Below are positions 1-12,093 of a stretch of 64,000 nt of DNA, in pieces. The notes beneath the pieces are model-generated. The model saw only the letters and a program-made list of their open reading frames with translations. It was not told where the DNA came from and searched no databases. Both the position numbers and the translations under genes were made by a program. Source of the DNA: Pyrus communis (taxonomy: Eukaryota > Streptophyta > Magnoliopsida > Rosales > Rosaceae); contig NC_084804.1 in NCBI RefSeq assembly GCF_963583255.1, forward strand, positions 33,024,953 through 33,088,952. The letters run 5' to 3'. Position 1 is the first letter of the stretch. Every line of letters starts with the position of its first letter.

Positions 1-271
1 GGTACGCCGCGCAGGTGGAGACGTTTCCGACGGACTCGCAGGTCAAGAGCAAGCTCTGCCAGGTTATTCTGGTGGTGCAGAGGGCGCAGGGCGATCCATT
101 TTTGAGAGACTAGTTGCAGACGGAGGCACCCAGCAGGACTCGGAGGCGTTGGGTGGGGGGAGGAAGTTGCCGGTGCGGCGGAGGTACTCGAGGTCGACGA
201 GACGAAGGCCCTGGATGAAGTACTGGCATCTGGTGTTGAGATCGTAACGGCGGCGGTTATGGGAGACCATT
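1..271. other. GC-rich gene-like fragment at window edge
   Basis: This stretch is much richer in GC than the DNA after it. Both strands read open for some distance: the minus strand has a 68-residue frame starting at 270, and the plus strand is open from base 3 to a TAG near 112. This looks like the edge or a captured piece of a coding exon. I do not recognise either translation, so strand and function are undecided. A 40-bp tandem repeat and a MITE-like end follow within 500 bp, which fits a broken gene end or a captured fragment. Confidence 0.3.
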
Positions 272-460
272 CCCTCATCTCAAATCCGAGAGAACTACGA
301 CAATATTCTCGGCGGCCCAACCAAATTGCAGCTGCATAGAGCTCCAACAATGACTTTTGTGCTGCAAACCTTTGAGGAAGGTCCCGCTCTTGCCGTCGTC
401 CGATTCCTCTGATATGTAATTGTAGGAAGTTGGTTTTGATTTGATCTCAAAGTATGGAAC

Positions 461-540
461 TGGGTTTCGAAGAAGAGGAAGAGCTTTCAGAAAAAAGAAT
501 TGGGTTTCAAAGAAGATGAAGAGCTTTCAGAAAAAAGAAG
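461..540. repeat. 40-bp tandem duplication
   Basis: Two adjacent 40-bp units (461-500 and 501-540) both begin TGGGTTTC and end in AGCTTTCAGAAAAAAGAA. They differ at only a few positions, so this is a recent local duplication in purine-rich DNA. Confidence 0.85.
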
Positions 541-627
541 GAAAAAAATGAGAGAAGTAAGAATAAAATATTAAAAGAGATATAGATAAATTAATATAAT
601 ATTAGAATTTATTAATTATCCTACTTC

Positions 628-750
628 TTAGTCCGACACTGCACCAAACGCTTCACTAAGTTAGTCTAGCTTAGTCTAGTCTAAGCCAATCCAACTTAGT
701 CCCTGCAGCTAGTCCAGTCCGAGACAGTCCGGTGCAACAAACGCACCCTA
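628..750. mobile_element. MITE-like terminal fragment
   Basis: The segment carries reiterated AGTCTAG/TTAGTC words and the related phrases CTGCACCAAACGC and GTGCAACAAACGCACCC at its two sides. This resembles one end of a plant MITE family whose termini read GGGTGCGTTTG when reversed. The opposite end and a target-site duplication were not found. The family assignment is from memory. Confidence 0.35.
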
Positions 751-1275
751 AATTTCTTACCCAAACCCAGAATAAGCCAGAGTCATTTGAAACTCTTGTT
801 CAAAGCAACCTATAGCCACATGACACCTGTAATATTCACTTATCAAAATTACGATCGTTTCCCTCTTCGTGTTGGAAAGCGGGAAACTCGTTCCATTTGA
901 ATTCAAAACAGCAGAAAAAGCAAAAACCGGAATTCAAACCGATTCCTTTTTATCTAATTCGGAAAATGAAAACGTCGACATCCAAAAGGCGAATTCAATT
1001 TTCTCGACAACCAAAACACGCAGACACCTTTTAAATCCTCCGTCTTTGATTGATTGATTACATTTATCTCGCGCTTTCTTTCTTTCTTTCATTCTTTTCC
1101 TCCGAAACCTTCTGACTTTTCTGGGAGGCCAATTTCGCATTGGCAAAGAAGAATAGGTACCAGTAATTGTTCCTAATTGTTATTCCATATATTAATTTTC
1201 TGCTTTCTATGATGTGGGTTTCAATTTGTTTTTCCAATTTTGAATCCTGAATTATGAATGCGTGATTAGAGAGAG
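751..1275 (+). promoter_or_regulatory. Upstream region and probable 5' leader of the 16-exon gene
   Basis: AT-rich DNA immediately 5' of the first coding exon, with a pyrimidine tract (TTTCTTTCTTTC) near 1078-1090 such as is common in plant leaders. No convincing TATA box or transcription start could be fixed, and a leader intron cannot be excluded. Confidence 0.35.
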
Positions 1276-4200
1276 ATGGATTTCCATGCGATGAAGAGGA
1301 AGCAACTTCAATCACTTTGTAAACAGCACGGGATTCCTGCAAATTTGAAGAACACTGAAATGGCCAGTAGGCTCACTTTGCTTCTCAAGGTAATCCCGTC
1401 TTAAAGAGAAAAATTTCATCTTTATTATATCCATATTGTATGTTTTCATCTTTCTGATTATTTTCTTTAGTCTTGTTTTCTGTTTGGATGCCGAGAAAAT
1501 TATTGAGAGGAAAATTCTGGGCTTCATGTTATATTTTCAAGAAGCGCTCAACTCAATTGGGGAAAATGCATGTGTGTGTAGGGGTGGTTTATTGGGTTTG
1601 AAGTTATGAATATAATTTTTCAATTTGTTATTTGGAGGTGATGTCTCTCCTTTTTATGTACTTTATGATGTGGTTTTTTGTTTAATTCGGTAACATTTTT
1701 CATTTTTCAATTTTTTTTTGTTTGTTTGTATAAACAGGAAGATGAAGAACCCATTGAGCCAGTCTGTAAAGATATAGAAGAAAATGAAGGGGAAATTGAT
1801 TCTGACCTTAGGACAAAGAAGGTGAAGACAGTGACCTTCAGTCCAGAAAATGAAACTTTTTACTTCGTGGGTACGGATAAAGACTCGGATTCGGATTGCA
1901 ATTACAATCCAAAGAAGAAACAGCCGCGAAAGAGGAAGACAATGTCTGTCAAGCAGGTGTCAGAGAAGAATAAGCATGTTGAGGTTTTCGAAGATTCTGA
2001 AGGACTTGAATTATCGGTTGATATAAATATTGTTGAAATACGAGGTAGAGCTACAAGGTCCAGGGCGCAAAAACCAGTTGGAGGAGGTGCAGAAGCAGTT
2101 TGTTCACCTCTTCACAGAAAGAAGAAAGCAAAAACTGGGGTGGAGAAGGTTGATGTTTGTGATAAACCACCTCTGGAAGTTGAGTTAAATGAAAGACTTG
2201 ATGGTAATACAGAAAATGCAAATTTGAGTCGTGGGTTGATTCAAAGACAGTTGAGAGGCAGGGTGGTGGTGAGTGAAGATGGTGGAAATTTGAAGGCTTT
2301 GAGGAAGAGTCTAGCGCCAAAGGGTTCAAAGAAAACCAAGGAAAATGAAGGCAGTCATGGGGTTCTTTTACCAAGTGAGACTTCAGAAGACACTGTTCCT
2401 GCAAGAAAAGGAAATGCAACTAAGGTCAGGGTCTCAAGTGTTTTGAATGAGGAACCAGTAAAAATTGATCTTGGTGGTAGGATCACACGCTCGCGGACTC
2501 AGGTGGAAGGGAAGAGTTCAGGAGTTGAAAGTAAAACAGATGGTCTCAAGGTTCAGGAAGTGGGTCAAGAAGTTCTTCAACTTGAAGAAACCTTTCAGGG
2601 CAAAAATCAAAAGTCACTGAGGCGGAAGTCTATGAAGAAGAGTGTGGACAGTGATAACAATGCTGGCGAATCTATTGGATCTTTTCAGAACATAAGGAGG
2701 TCAAAACAGAACTTAGCTAGGGATGGAGACTCTGTATGTGGGCAATTGACAGATACTAAATTTGTTGGTAGGAGAAAGACGCCTAAAATGGAGTTTGTGG
2801 GAAATTTGTCAGGCCAAGAAGAATGCCAAGTGGCTCCTCAACTTGAAGAACCATCAAAGGGCCCAAGTACAATGTCGAGGCGGAGATTTTCTGGGGTCCA
2901 GAAGGGCAAGGAATTGGCAAAGGTTGATACCAGAAAACGGCCAAGGAATACAGTTTTGGAAAGAGCTTCCAAAGTTGAGCAAAGTGTAGAAACAATAGAA
3001 GAAGGTGTTGTTCTCCTACTCAATGGTCCTTTAAGGAGGTCCAGACGCAAGACTACATTGTTTCCCTCTGCTGATTCTGATGATAGGGAGCTGAGAAATC
3101 ATGAAGCCGTTGGAGCGGTGAAGCAATCAACAGAATTAGTTGCTGTAAAATATTCTAATGTTACTAAGCCTGTAAGGCGGTCCAGTCAAAATGCTAGTGA
3201 AAAGTTAATAACAGAAGACTTAGATGACAAGGGTGAAATTTCTGATGGAGTTAAAAATGATGGGTTTGTGAAGAAAATTCAAGAGCCAACATTGGAAAAC
3301 GGAAGTTCATATATTGTAAATGAATCAACCAAGAGGAGGGAATCGTATGCAAAGGGGCAGCCTTCCTGTTTTGAAGTGTCTTCTCTATATCCTGACAAGG
3401 ATAAAGTGATGGAAATCTTAGCGCATATGAAGGAAAATCATCCCTCAGAATCTGCAAGATTTCAAGGTATATCTCAAGTCCAAACGGCACAGGATGTAGC
3501 AATTAATACAGTGGGCAGTGTTATGGTGGATGATGTCATCAATGATAACACTGCTGCAGAGTATTTGGATGATCGTTCTTGTCTATCATTGAACAGAGGT
3601 GATACTGGTCATGATAACTTCGTTAAACGAAACCCAGTAGACTGTCCAGATAAGCCCAGCAATGCAGGGTCTTCCAAATTTACCTGTCTTGGTGATGGTC
3701 AATCACCTACATCTAAACCAGATTGTGAAGGTAAGGGTGTTAATGTTGTTTTTGTTGAATGGATGTTATAATTAATTTTGGTGCTTAATGAGTTCGTCTA
3801 ATTTGTAGGTGAATGTTCCAAGCTGTTGGACTTGGAAACAGACAAGTCGTTGACTGTTGAGATGATAAACCAAAGAAATGATGGAGTGGATGAAAAACCC
3901 ATAAGCAAATTTGAGTCATTCTCTAAAAGCTTTGAAGAAAATGAAAAACCTATAAGCGATGGGCAGCCAGTCTGTACGGATTCAGACGGCAATACTGCTG
4001 AAGCTAGTGCAGAGACAATTAGAGAATTATATCAGGGTGGAATTGTGACCAGTGATACTGCAGTAACTTTACCAGCAATTTTTTTAGTAAAGAAAGGTAT
4101 TCCATGTTTCATTTTATAATGTCTTAATTCATTTTCATGCGTATGGGGATGCCTCTGTTGTTAACTGGTATTAATGAATCACACCATTTGAGCATAATTT

Positions 4201-7200
4201 CTCTATATCACTTTTATGCTATTGGTAATAGAAGCATTATTTACTGGATTTATACTTGCTCCAAAAGTTGTACAGCACCAAAAGATTGAATAGTTTTCAG
4301 TTGTAGTTGGTTGTGATAACTAAACCCCTTTTATGCTGCGTTGTTTTCAGCTGGAAGTGTAGATGGGAATCAGTTTGAAGCTCAAGCTACTACTGTTGGA
4401 GAAAGCAATATAAATTGTATTGGAAGGGTAGACTTTCCTAGTTATGCGACTGAACACCCTGATGAAGTAACTTCTTCCAAGCAGGTGAAGCTCCCATGTG
4501 CTCATGAGAGGGCTAATGCTTTTGTGCGGGAAGATAATGAATCTTTTAAAGCATTAGATTTTGAACAAATTGTTGTTGAAGAGTATGCTAGTGAGGGCAT
4601 TGAAAGAAACTCCAAGTTGGATGATGGTGTACTTGACAAGACAGATTGTCAGGTTGCTGAGGATAAGCAGGAGGTCTTTGTTGAAAGCAATGAAAATGTT
4701 TTTGGAAACATTAGAGAGAAACATGGGCATGACCTCTTTGGTGGTGACAGAACCAGTCCAATCGCCTTAGAAGATAGCATTATGGATAAAGTTGGAAGCG
4801 ACTCAAAAACTGAAGATAGTAAGGCCTTCAACAAACTCCCTTTGTTATACTTTTTCTTTGTGTCAAGGAATTTGTCTGTCATAATTTATGTACGTTTGTT
4901 TTCTTTGTTCCAGCTGCTGGTGAACTTGTTCAAAGCTTTTCTTCCTTCGAGCTCCCTCATGTAATGAGCAAGGGTCAGTACAAGAATTTTTCTCCAATAC
5001 ATGATATAAATGTTCTTGACCTTAGACTTCCACAACTAAGGTTCAGTTAAATTTTCTCTGTGGCCTTGATTACCAACACTAGTGCTTTTACTTTTTTTTT
5101 CTTTTTTCCCTCTGTTTATGATCATATATAACAAATTCGTTACTAAGTTGGAAACTCTATCTTTGACTTATTGGTTCATCCTTAGAACAGATAGAGGAGA
5201 AGGAGATGGAAATTCTTTCTCATTTCCTGTTAACTTTTATCTTTAGGGCATTATGGACAGTCATGTCAACTAAGTTGGAAACTCTATCTTTGATGTTATA
5301 TATTGGTTAATTGTTAGAATGGATAGGCGAGACTGATATTCTTTCTCATTTCCTAAAAAATAGTGTCAATTTAGTGATAGTTATCGAAAAAGTTATGCGA
5401 TACTAATGATTATTTAATCTGCAGTAGGGGATCAACTTCAAGATAAATTCAAATTACCAGTTGAAGGCATAAATCTACATGAAAGAGATGAGGCATTGGT
5501 GCATGGAGACCAAAATTTATCCTTTAATTTGGTTGGTGTTCTGGAAGAGCACACATTGCAAGCTCATACGAAAGTTTTTTCAAATCCTGAAAGTTCTATG
5601 GTTGCCATGATTGGCGAAACAGAGTCGGGGTCTATTTCTAGTTCTGACTTGGCAAAAATGCAAGATGTAAATGAGAATGAATTTGAAGTTCCTTCAAGTA
5701 CAGCGGTGTCTGTAGACGGTGAAATTCTACAATCTGTTCTCCAACTGGATCAAGTGAATTGTGGTAATCCTGACATAAACAAGAAAGCTTCTGAAGTAAA
5801 GAAGAGACGTCCTTCTTTGGCTTCAGAAGACTCTATGTACACAAATGACAATGCTAATAAGGATTCTAGTGGTGTCCTTGAAGAGCATGCAGTGGCAGCA
5901 AGTGTGAGAGGTTGTTCAAATCATGAAAGTTCTATGGATTCAAAGGTGGATGAGAGACAATCAGGGTCTATTTCTGATTTTGATCTGGCAAAAATGCAAG
6001 ATGTGAATGACAACAAGTCTCAAGGTCCTTCAAAAAGGTTCTTGTGTGTAGACAGTGAAGTTCTACCAAAGGATGCTTCTTTGGAGATGAAGAGATGTAC
6101 ATCCTTTTATTCAAATGACTGTATCCACATGGATGACAATACCAATATGGATGGTAATGCTGGAATATTGGATAGTGCTGTAAATTCTAGAAGTACGAAT
6201 TCAAAAACTGAGTCTAATTTAGATAATGTTGGTGATTGCTTGGTTGGAGGTGAACCGATTCATCAGAGTAGCTGGGGTCATGGCATTATTTTGAGTAATG
6301 ACGTTGAAAGTGACAGAGTGCCACAAATCGAAGCTGGCTTGGCTGGAACCAATGAGATAGCTGATACGTACAGTATTAGAAAAGTCAAACTATCTGCCGA
6401 TAACGATTGTGCCAAACCTCAAATGCGTTCAGGTGGGGCCTTTGTCTCAGTGTTTATTGATTCTTCATCTTTTAGTAATTTTTTTCAAGTTTGATTTTAA
6501 TGGACATGGTCTAGCACTTTGTACATAAATATGAAGTTAGGTGATAATATGACATGCCGATTTTGGTTGGGAACTGATAAAGATGAAAGTTTGTGTCTGT
6601 AATGCTTTTTGTTTATTCTTATCATTTGTAGGAAATGAGAGTCTAGATGAGGGTACAACCTTTCAAGAAGACAATGGTGCGTTAGAGAGTAAAGCAGAGG
6701 CCGGTATAGTTGATAAAGCTTTCTTGGGTACCATGAATGGCACAAATGTGGATATAAATGCAACTTTCAGAGAAAATGCTGAAGGGCTACCTTATTTCCA
6801 GAAAGGTATTGTAAGACTTGCTAATTTGACACATATCATTATTGCGTAGTCAGAAGACTCAGAACCAGCATTTATCTGATTATAGCAGACTAATGTTCTA
6901 CCTAACATGTTAACATTTTATGATGCCGATTATGAGAAGTGATGAGCTTTAAAACCTGAATAAATTTTAGGAAATGCCTCTTCTTTATCCATTGTAATCA
7001 CTTCCGAACATTTGTTACTCAGGTTTCTACCAGTTTCTTATTTAAATTGCCTTGATGTTGAAATAAACCTGAATATATTTTAGAAAATGCCTCTTCTTTA
7101 TCCATTGTAACCAATTCCGAACATTTGTTATTCTGGTGTTTTACCAGTTTCTTATTTAAATTGCCTTGATGTTGAAATGTTAGAATGACACGCTGCTTGA

Positions 7201-10200
7201 TGATATTAAATGAACTGGATATCATTTTAGCTTGATTTATAAGTATAAGCATGTAGATCTTGGATTTGCAGATAATAGGGCTTTAATGCATGCTGTTGAG
7301 TCTGAAATTTTCACTCACTGGGAGATGAATACAGTATTTGGGAATGCAGAACAAGATGAAGCTAAAAAACCGGATGAAAAGCAACTTGCTAATGCTCCAC
7401 TCACAGAAGAGCTTATTTTGGAAGATAATGCAAGATGTAGTGAGCAAGATACTGCATCTGCTATTATCCAAGAGTATATTGATCGTGAGAAAGCTATGGA
7501 TGAATATTTTCAGGTCAAGAGTTCTAATGATTCCACCCGTAAAGCAATATTCACTGAAGCTTCTAGGACTGGTGACTCTGTTTATGCTGGTTTAGATAAA
7601 TGCAGAAATTCTGGAGTTGAAGAAAAGGGAGCTTGTGTAATGACCAGTGGTTCAGCAGGTTCCAATATGGCGTTTACCGAACGGGTGGTGGAGTTTTATA
7701 AGAATGTCCCTGCTTTGAGTGTTTGCATTGATGTTGCAAATGGGAGATCAAATGAGGTTTCAGAAACTCCATTGCAATTAGATGAATTCAATTTTGGAAG
7801 TGTTGGAGAGCTGGATAAACGTGCTTCTGTTGCTTCAGGTGACTCCATATCCACAGATGACAAAACTGCAGAAAGAATAGCAAATGTCGGGAAGATGGAG
7901 GTTAAATCTAGCTCCAAGGAGTGTCCTTTCAGGACTCACAATAGTGAAGTTGATGATACTGATTTCTTGTATGGCCATAGAAATGGTGAAGTTCATTCAA
8001 ATGAAGTTAAAGAAGTAATTGGTATTCAGAATGTTGATGATGCTACTAAGTTAGTAGAACTTAGGTCGGATGGTGGCAATTTATCAGAAGAAAGAAACTC
8101 ATTATATGTCAATTCATTTTCTGTCAGCATGGATCATTTTGGGCCAGGTAAGTGTACTTTGTGAACACACCATGTTTCACTGCCCTATGAGTGGTCTTTG
8201 CTTTGTGCTTCTGACATTCGTTTGAACCTTATCTACTGATGAGTTATCATCTAACGAACACTTTCTATGATAATAGTGGTTTTGAATTATGTACATTTAA
8301 ATTATTTCTTGTAGCTATTCTACTCCTCCTGTCATTGTTTAGAGTGTATTGCAGTCAATTATCTATTCGTATTTGTATTTTCTTTATCTTTTTCTGTACT
8401 GATAATGCAAACATTTCGATATCTAAACGGCATGATGCTTAATGAGAGAAAAATATTTTACTGTCCACAGACAATGGTCCTGAAAGGAGGGATCTGCCTA
8501 TGCAAGGTGAAAATTTTGGAATGGAAGAAAGAGTCTCAGTTGATTCTCCCGTTACTGCTTCTAGTCATGGTCAGTCCTTATTTGCACAAGAGTGAATAAG
8601 CGGCTGCGAGTTAATAGTTGTTTTCGTTTCTCAAGAATTGTATTTTATTATTCTTATATTCATTTCCTAAGCCAGGTAGCATAGAGTTGGGGGTTGTGGG
8701 GGTGGGAAGTGTGGTGAAGGTAGTGCCTAAGTTTGTATCCAAGGAGTTCATCTATATATGTTCTGGTTATTAAAAAGTTTCATTTCTAATTGTTTTTGTA
8801 ATTTTGGGTTGAACAGAAAATACAGACTTGGAGTTAAATGTTGGCTCGCCTATGTTCACCAGTCTTGAGATCAAAGAGATTTTCCGCGATGATAAAATAG
8901 ATGGCACCGTGAAATCAGAGTCAGAAATGCCAAATGTCAATTCAATGATTGAAGATGGTAGTGATGTGAAGAAAAGGAAAGAAAGTGATTTTGGTACTGC
9001 ACAAGTTGTTGCAGGTCAACATGATAATCCTAAGTTTATATTTGAAGAAATTGAGGAGCTAAAGCCAGCTCGAAAAAAGGATACTCAGTGCCATGGCGGT
9101 TCTCCTATTAGCGATTTTTCAAGTTGTGGTAAGTGTTAAGTTTTAAACTTCACTATAATATTTTAAATTAATTACAATTCCAAGAGTCTAAGCTAATACA
9201 ATTTTAATGAAGAGCCCAACATTTGGAAGTCTATAGTCTGGGAAGTTACATTTATTGCACGTGAACTTATATTTCCAGTTAATCTTTTTAGCTAAGCCTG
9301 GTTGTAAAATTGAAAGGAGGATCTGTTGCAATAATTATTTTTCTGTATTTTCGGTTATATAGGGCTTTGGTGTTAAAAGTTGAATCTGTTGGACTGACCA
9401 ATTTTGAGATGCAAATATTGTTAGGAGATGGCACAAGAGATGAATTTCAGGACCTCAATGCAGTGCTTATAAAAGACAATAAAGGTACTGAGGATGTGAA
9501 GGAAGAAGAAGAAAAAGTTCTGGAAATTCCTCTGGTGTTTGTAGAGCAATGTGACAATCTTGATCAAACAATGGGAGAGGAAGTTCCAAAATCCACATAC
9601 ACTTCTGTTTCAGATGAGAACGCCTGTGTAAATGAAATACCAAAGGAGAAAGATGATGAGACCGGTAGTATTGAATACTCTAGTGTCCACAGAAGTACAG
9701 GCAAAATGTCAACTGATTTTAAGATGACTGGCATCAATTCTTGTCCTTTTGATGTGCCTGCACCAAGAAGTGATCTAAACCCTGACGTTGAAGGTACTGT
9801 GGATCAAGAACCCACATATGCAAGTTCAGCTTTGAGAGAAGGTAAACATGTTTTGCTTTTTATTTTCATTTTGTTGGCACTAATTAAGCATTTATTCACT
9901 TCATCAAATTGCATAGCAATCCTTTCTGATACAGATTCACATTCTTCTGCTGCTTCAGGTGATTCCATATCTGCGGATGACAAAACCGCAGAAAGAATAG
10001 AAAACTTCAGGAAGATGGATTCAGAATCAAGTTCCAACGTTATCCATTTTGATTCTCAGGAGCAACTTAATTTTGATGCTCTTCCATTAGCTATTTCAGA
10101 AAATTTTGATGCTTCAGGTGACCTTACTTTCTCAATGCACAACATTTCACTGACCTGTGTCCTTGCAGTCTGCATCTTCTTTTGAATTATGTACAATGTA

Positions 10201-11907
10201 TTGCTACTTGTAGCTATACGATACCTCTTATCATTTTGTAGAGTGTATAACGGTTTATTATCTCTAACTGATTTTCTGCACTCTTTTATGTTTATTGACA
10301 GATTTTCTTTGCCTCTTTACAGGAAATGATCCCGAAAGGAGGAATTTGCCTATGCAAGGTGACAAATTTGGAATTGCAGAAAGAGTCTCCGCTGATTCTC
10401 CAGCTATTGCTTCTAGTCATGGTTAGTGCTCATTGCATAAGGGTGAATAAGTTACTGCAAATTAATTGTCGTTTTCAATTTCTATTACCTTTTATCGTTA
10501 TATTTTTATTATCACTTTTTATACCTGGTGGCAAATGATGGGGTGGGGAGTGGGGTGCAAACCATGCGTTGGTTAGAATCCAAGTATTATCTGTATATCT
10601 TTGGGTTGGTTTCTTTTAAAACAATTAATCTTCATTCAGCTGAAATCGTTAAAACATTTCATTCTCTAATGGTTTGTTTATATTTGATGTTAATCAGAAA
10701 ATGAAGCCTCGAAGTTGAATGTTGCTGTGCATTTATTCTCCAGTTTTGAGATGGAGTTTTTCCGAGATGACAACATAGATATCATTTTGAAATCAGATCC
10801 AGAGATGTCAAATGTCAATTCAATGATTGAAGATGACGAGGATATGAAGAAAGGGAAAGAAAGTGATGTTGGTACTGCACCAGTTGCTGCAGGTCAACAT
10901 GGTGATCCTGAGCGTAATTTAGAGGAAGTGAAGGAGCTAAGGTCCGCCCAGAAAATGGATAGTAATTGCCATGCCGATTCTCCTATTACCGATTTTTCAA
11001 GCTGTGGTAAGTGTTAGTTTTAAACTTCATTATTAATGTTAACTACGATCCCAAGACTTTAGGATATTAGATATAATCGTATAAGACAACTATCCTTTAC
11101 TTCAATAGCCGGAATTCGTTGTTAATTGGAAGTTTATAGATTGGAAAGCTACAGTTACTGGATGTGAGCATAGATTTCGAGTAATCTACTGAAACAATTA
11201 TTTTTACTGTATTTTCAGTTGTACTAGGGTTTATTGATGCCAATGAAGCTGGTGAGGACGTGAAAGAAAAAATAGAAAATGGTCCGGAAACTGCAGGAGT
11301 TTCTGCAGAGCAACATGGAGATGGTAGGGAAAGAATGGCAGAGGAAGTTCGGGAATCCACTCTTTCTCCTATGTCAGATGAGGACACCTTTGTAGGTGGA
11401 CTAAAGGAGGAAGGTGATGAGACTGGTGATATTGATGCTAAGATGAGCGGCATCAGTTCTGGTCCTTTTGATATCCCTGCAGCAAGTGATCCGAACGCTG
11501 ATGTTGATACTGTGGATCAATGTCTCACATCTCCACATTTTGTTTTGAAACAAGGTAAGCGTATTTTTCATCATTTCTCATCGTCCTTACCCTCTATGCG
11601 TTTATTCGAACTCTAATTTACATGGAAAAGAAAGCTAATTGCTCAAGCTCCATGCTCGTGTTTCTCAGATAAGTCGGAATCACCTAGGAAAGAACGTTGG
11701 AAGCAAGATATGAACGAAAGTAAAATTGTTTCTTGTGCCGCAAGGTTGGAGAAGAAAGAGAGTTTGATCCCTAGTACTCCCAAGAGTGTGGTGAATACTT
11801 TGTATATGAAGGAAAATTTCAGAAGCACAAAGGTTGATCGATTTACCAAGTCGGCAGCGGAAACTCTGAAACCTCGGAGGGCATTGGAGGATCTCGGACA
11901 GAAGTAG
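1276..11907 (+). CDS. Large acidic repetitive protein with SAP-like N-terminus, 16 exons, function unknown
   Basis: Exons inferred from GT-AG junctions and frame: 1276-1389, 1738-3730, 3809-4096, 4351-4818, 4914-4973, 5425-6432, 6632-6805, 7272-8147, 8471-8569, 8817-9128, 9380-9841, 9935-10117, 10323-10421, 10698-11006, 11219-11554, 11669-11907 (stop TAG). They join in one open frame of 7020 nt, 2339 aa; every junction after exon 2 is phase 1. Exon 1 encodes a short helix-forming segment (KRKQLQSLCKQHGIPANLK) like the start of a SAP DNA-binding motif. Exon 2 is Lys/Arg- and Glu-rich with recurring basic motifs such as RGRATRSRAQ (about residue 140), GGRITRSRTQ (about 284) and PLRRSRRK (about 468). 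The rest is acidic, Ser/Asp-rich and internally repeated. The C-terminus is basic again (VDRFTKSAAETLKPRRALED). A chromatin- or nucleus-associated role is inference from composition only. The least certain junction is the exon 11 acceptor at 9379, where the paralogous TTCAG reads TTCGG. Transcript data could revise the smaller exons. Confidence 0.72.
5143..5394. repeat. 126-bp direct duplication in intron 5
   Basis: ACTAAGTTGGAAACTCTATC occurs at 5143 and again at 5269, and both copies continue into similar sequence ending in TTCTTTCTCATTTCCT. It is a two-copy degenerate tandem repeat lying wholly inside intron 5 of the unnamed gene. Confidence 0.75.
5538..6210 (+). repeat. 112-codon internal repeat within exon 6
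   Basis: Two in-frame copies begin with VLEEH (5538 and 5874, spacing 336 nt) and share SGSIS, DLAKMQDVN and a downstream VD.E.L motif. The copies are diverged. Related S.AS.DS(I/M)..DD motifs recur in exons 8 and 12, so the acidic middle of the protein grew by repeated duplication. Confidence 0.7.
6952..7178. repeat. 113-bp tandem duplication in intron 7
   Basis: Two adjacent copies starting at 6952 and 7065 share AATGCCTCTTCTTTATCC, CCGAACATTTGTTA and ACCAGTTTCTTATTTAAATT. They are about 90% alike by eye. The repeat ends roughly 90 bp before the exon 8 acceptor. Confidence 0.85.
8471..11554 (+). repeat. Exon-block tandem duplication (exons 9-11 and 13-15)
   Basis: Exon 9 (99 nt) matches exon 13 (99 nt), exon 10 (312 nt) matches exon 14 (309 nt), and exon 11 (462 nt) matches exon 15 (336 nt), with start offsets of 1852, 1881 and 1839 bp. 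Shared peptides include PERR.LPMQG, VNSMIED, SPI.DFSSCG and DETG.I. Intron flanks match too. Exon 12 resembles the end part of exon 8 (ASGDSIS.DDKTAERI). All these exons are phase 1 at both ends, so the duplication preserves frame. Confidence 0.85.
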
Positions 11908-12093
11908 GCCTGCTAGATGTCTTGCTTTGTTTCTTCAGGTGAAGGCTGAAGCATACCTCATGCAGATAGATATTCATCAGTCTTTTGGTAGTCTACAATA
12001 TTTTGTGTGAAGGAACATGTTGATGGAACACCTATTTGGTATGGTCTCGTAATGGATTGTTATGATCGAACTTTAAAAGATGATCGGAACGAT
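11908..12093 (+). other. Probable 3' untranslated region of the 16-exon gene
   Basis: Directly follows the TAG at 11905-11907. It is non-repetitive and shows no open frame of note. No canonical AATAAA is present in it, so the cleavage site is not defined. Confidence 0.4.
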
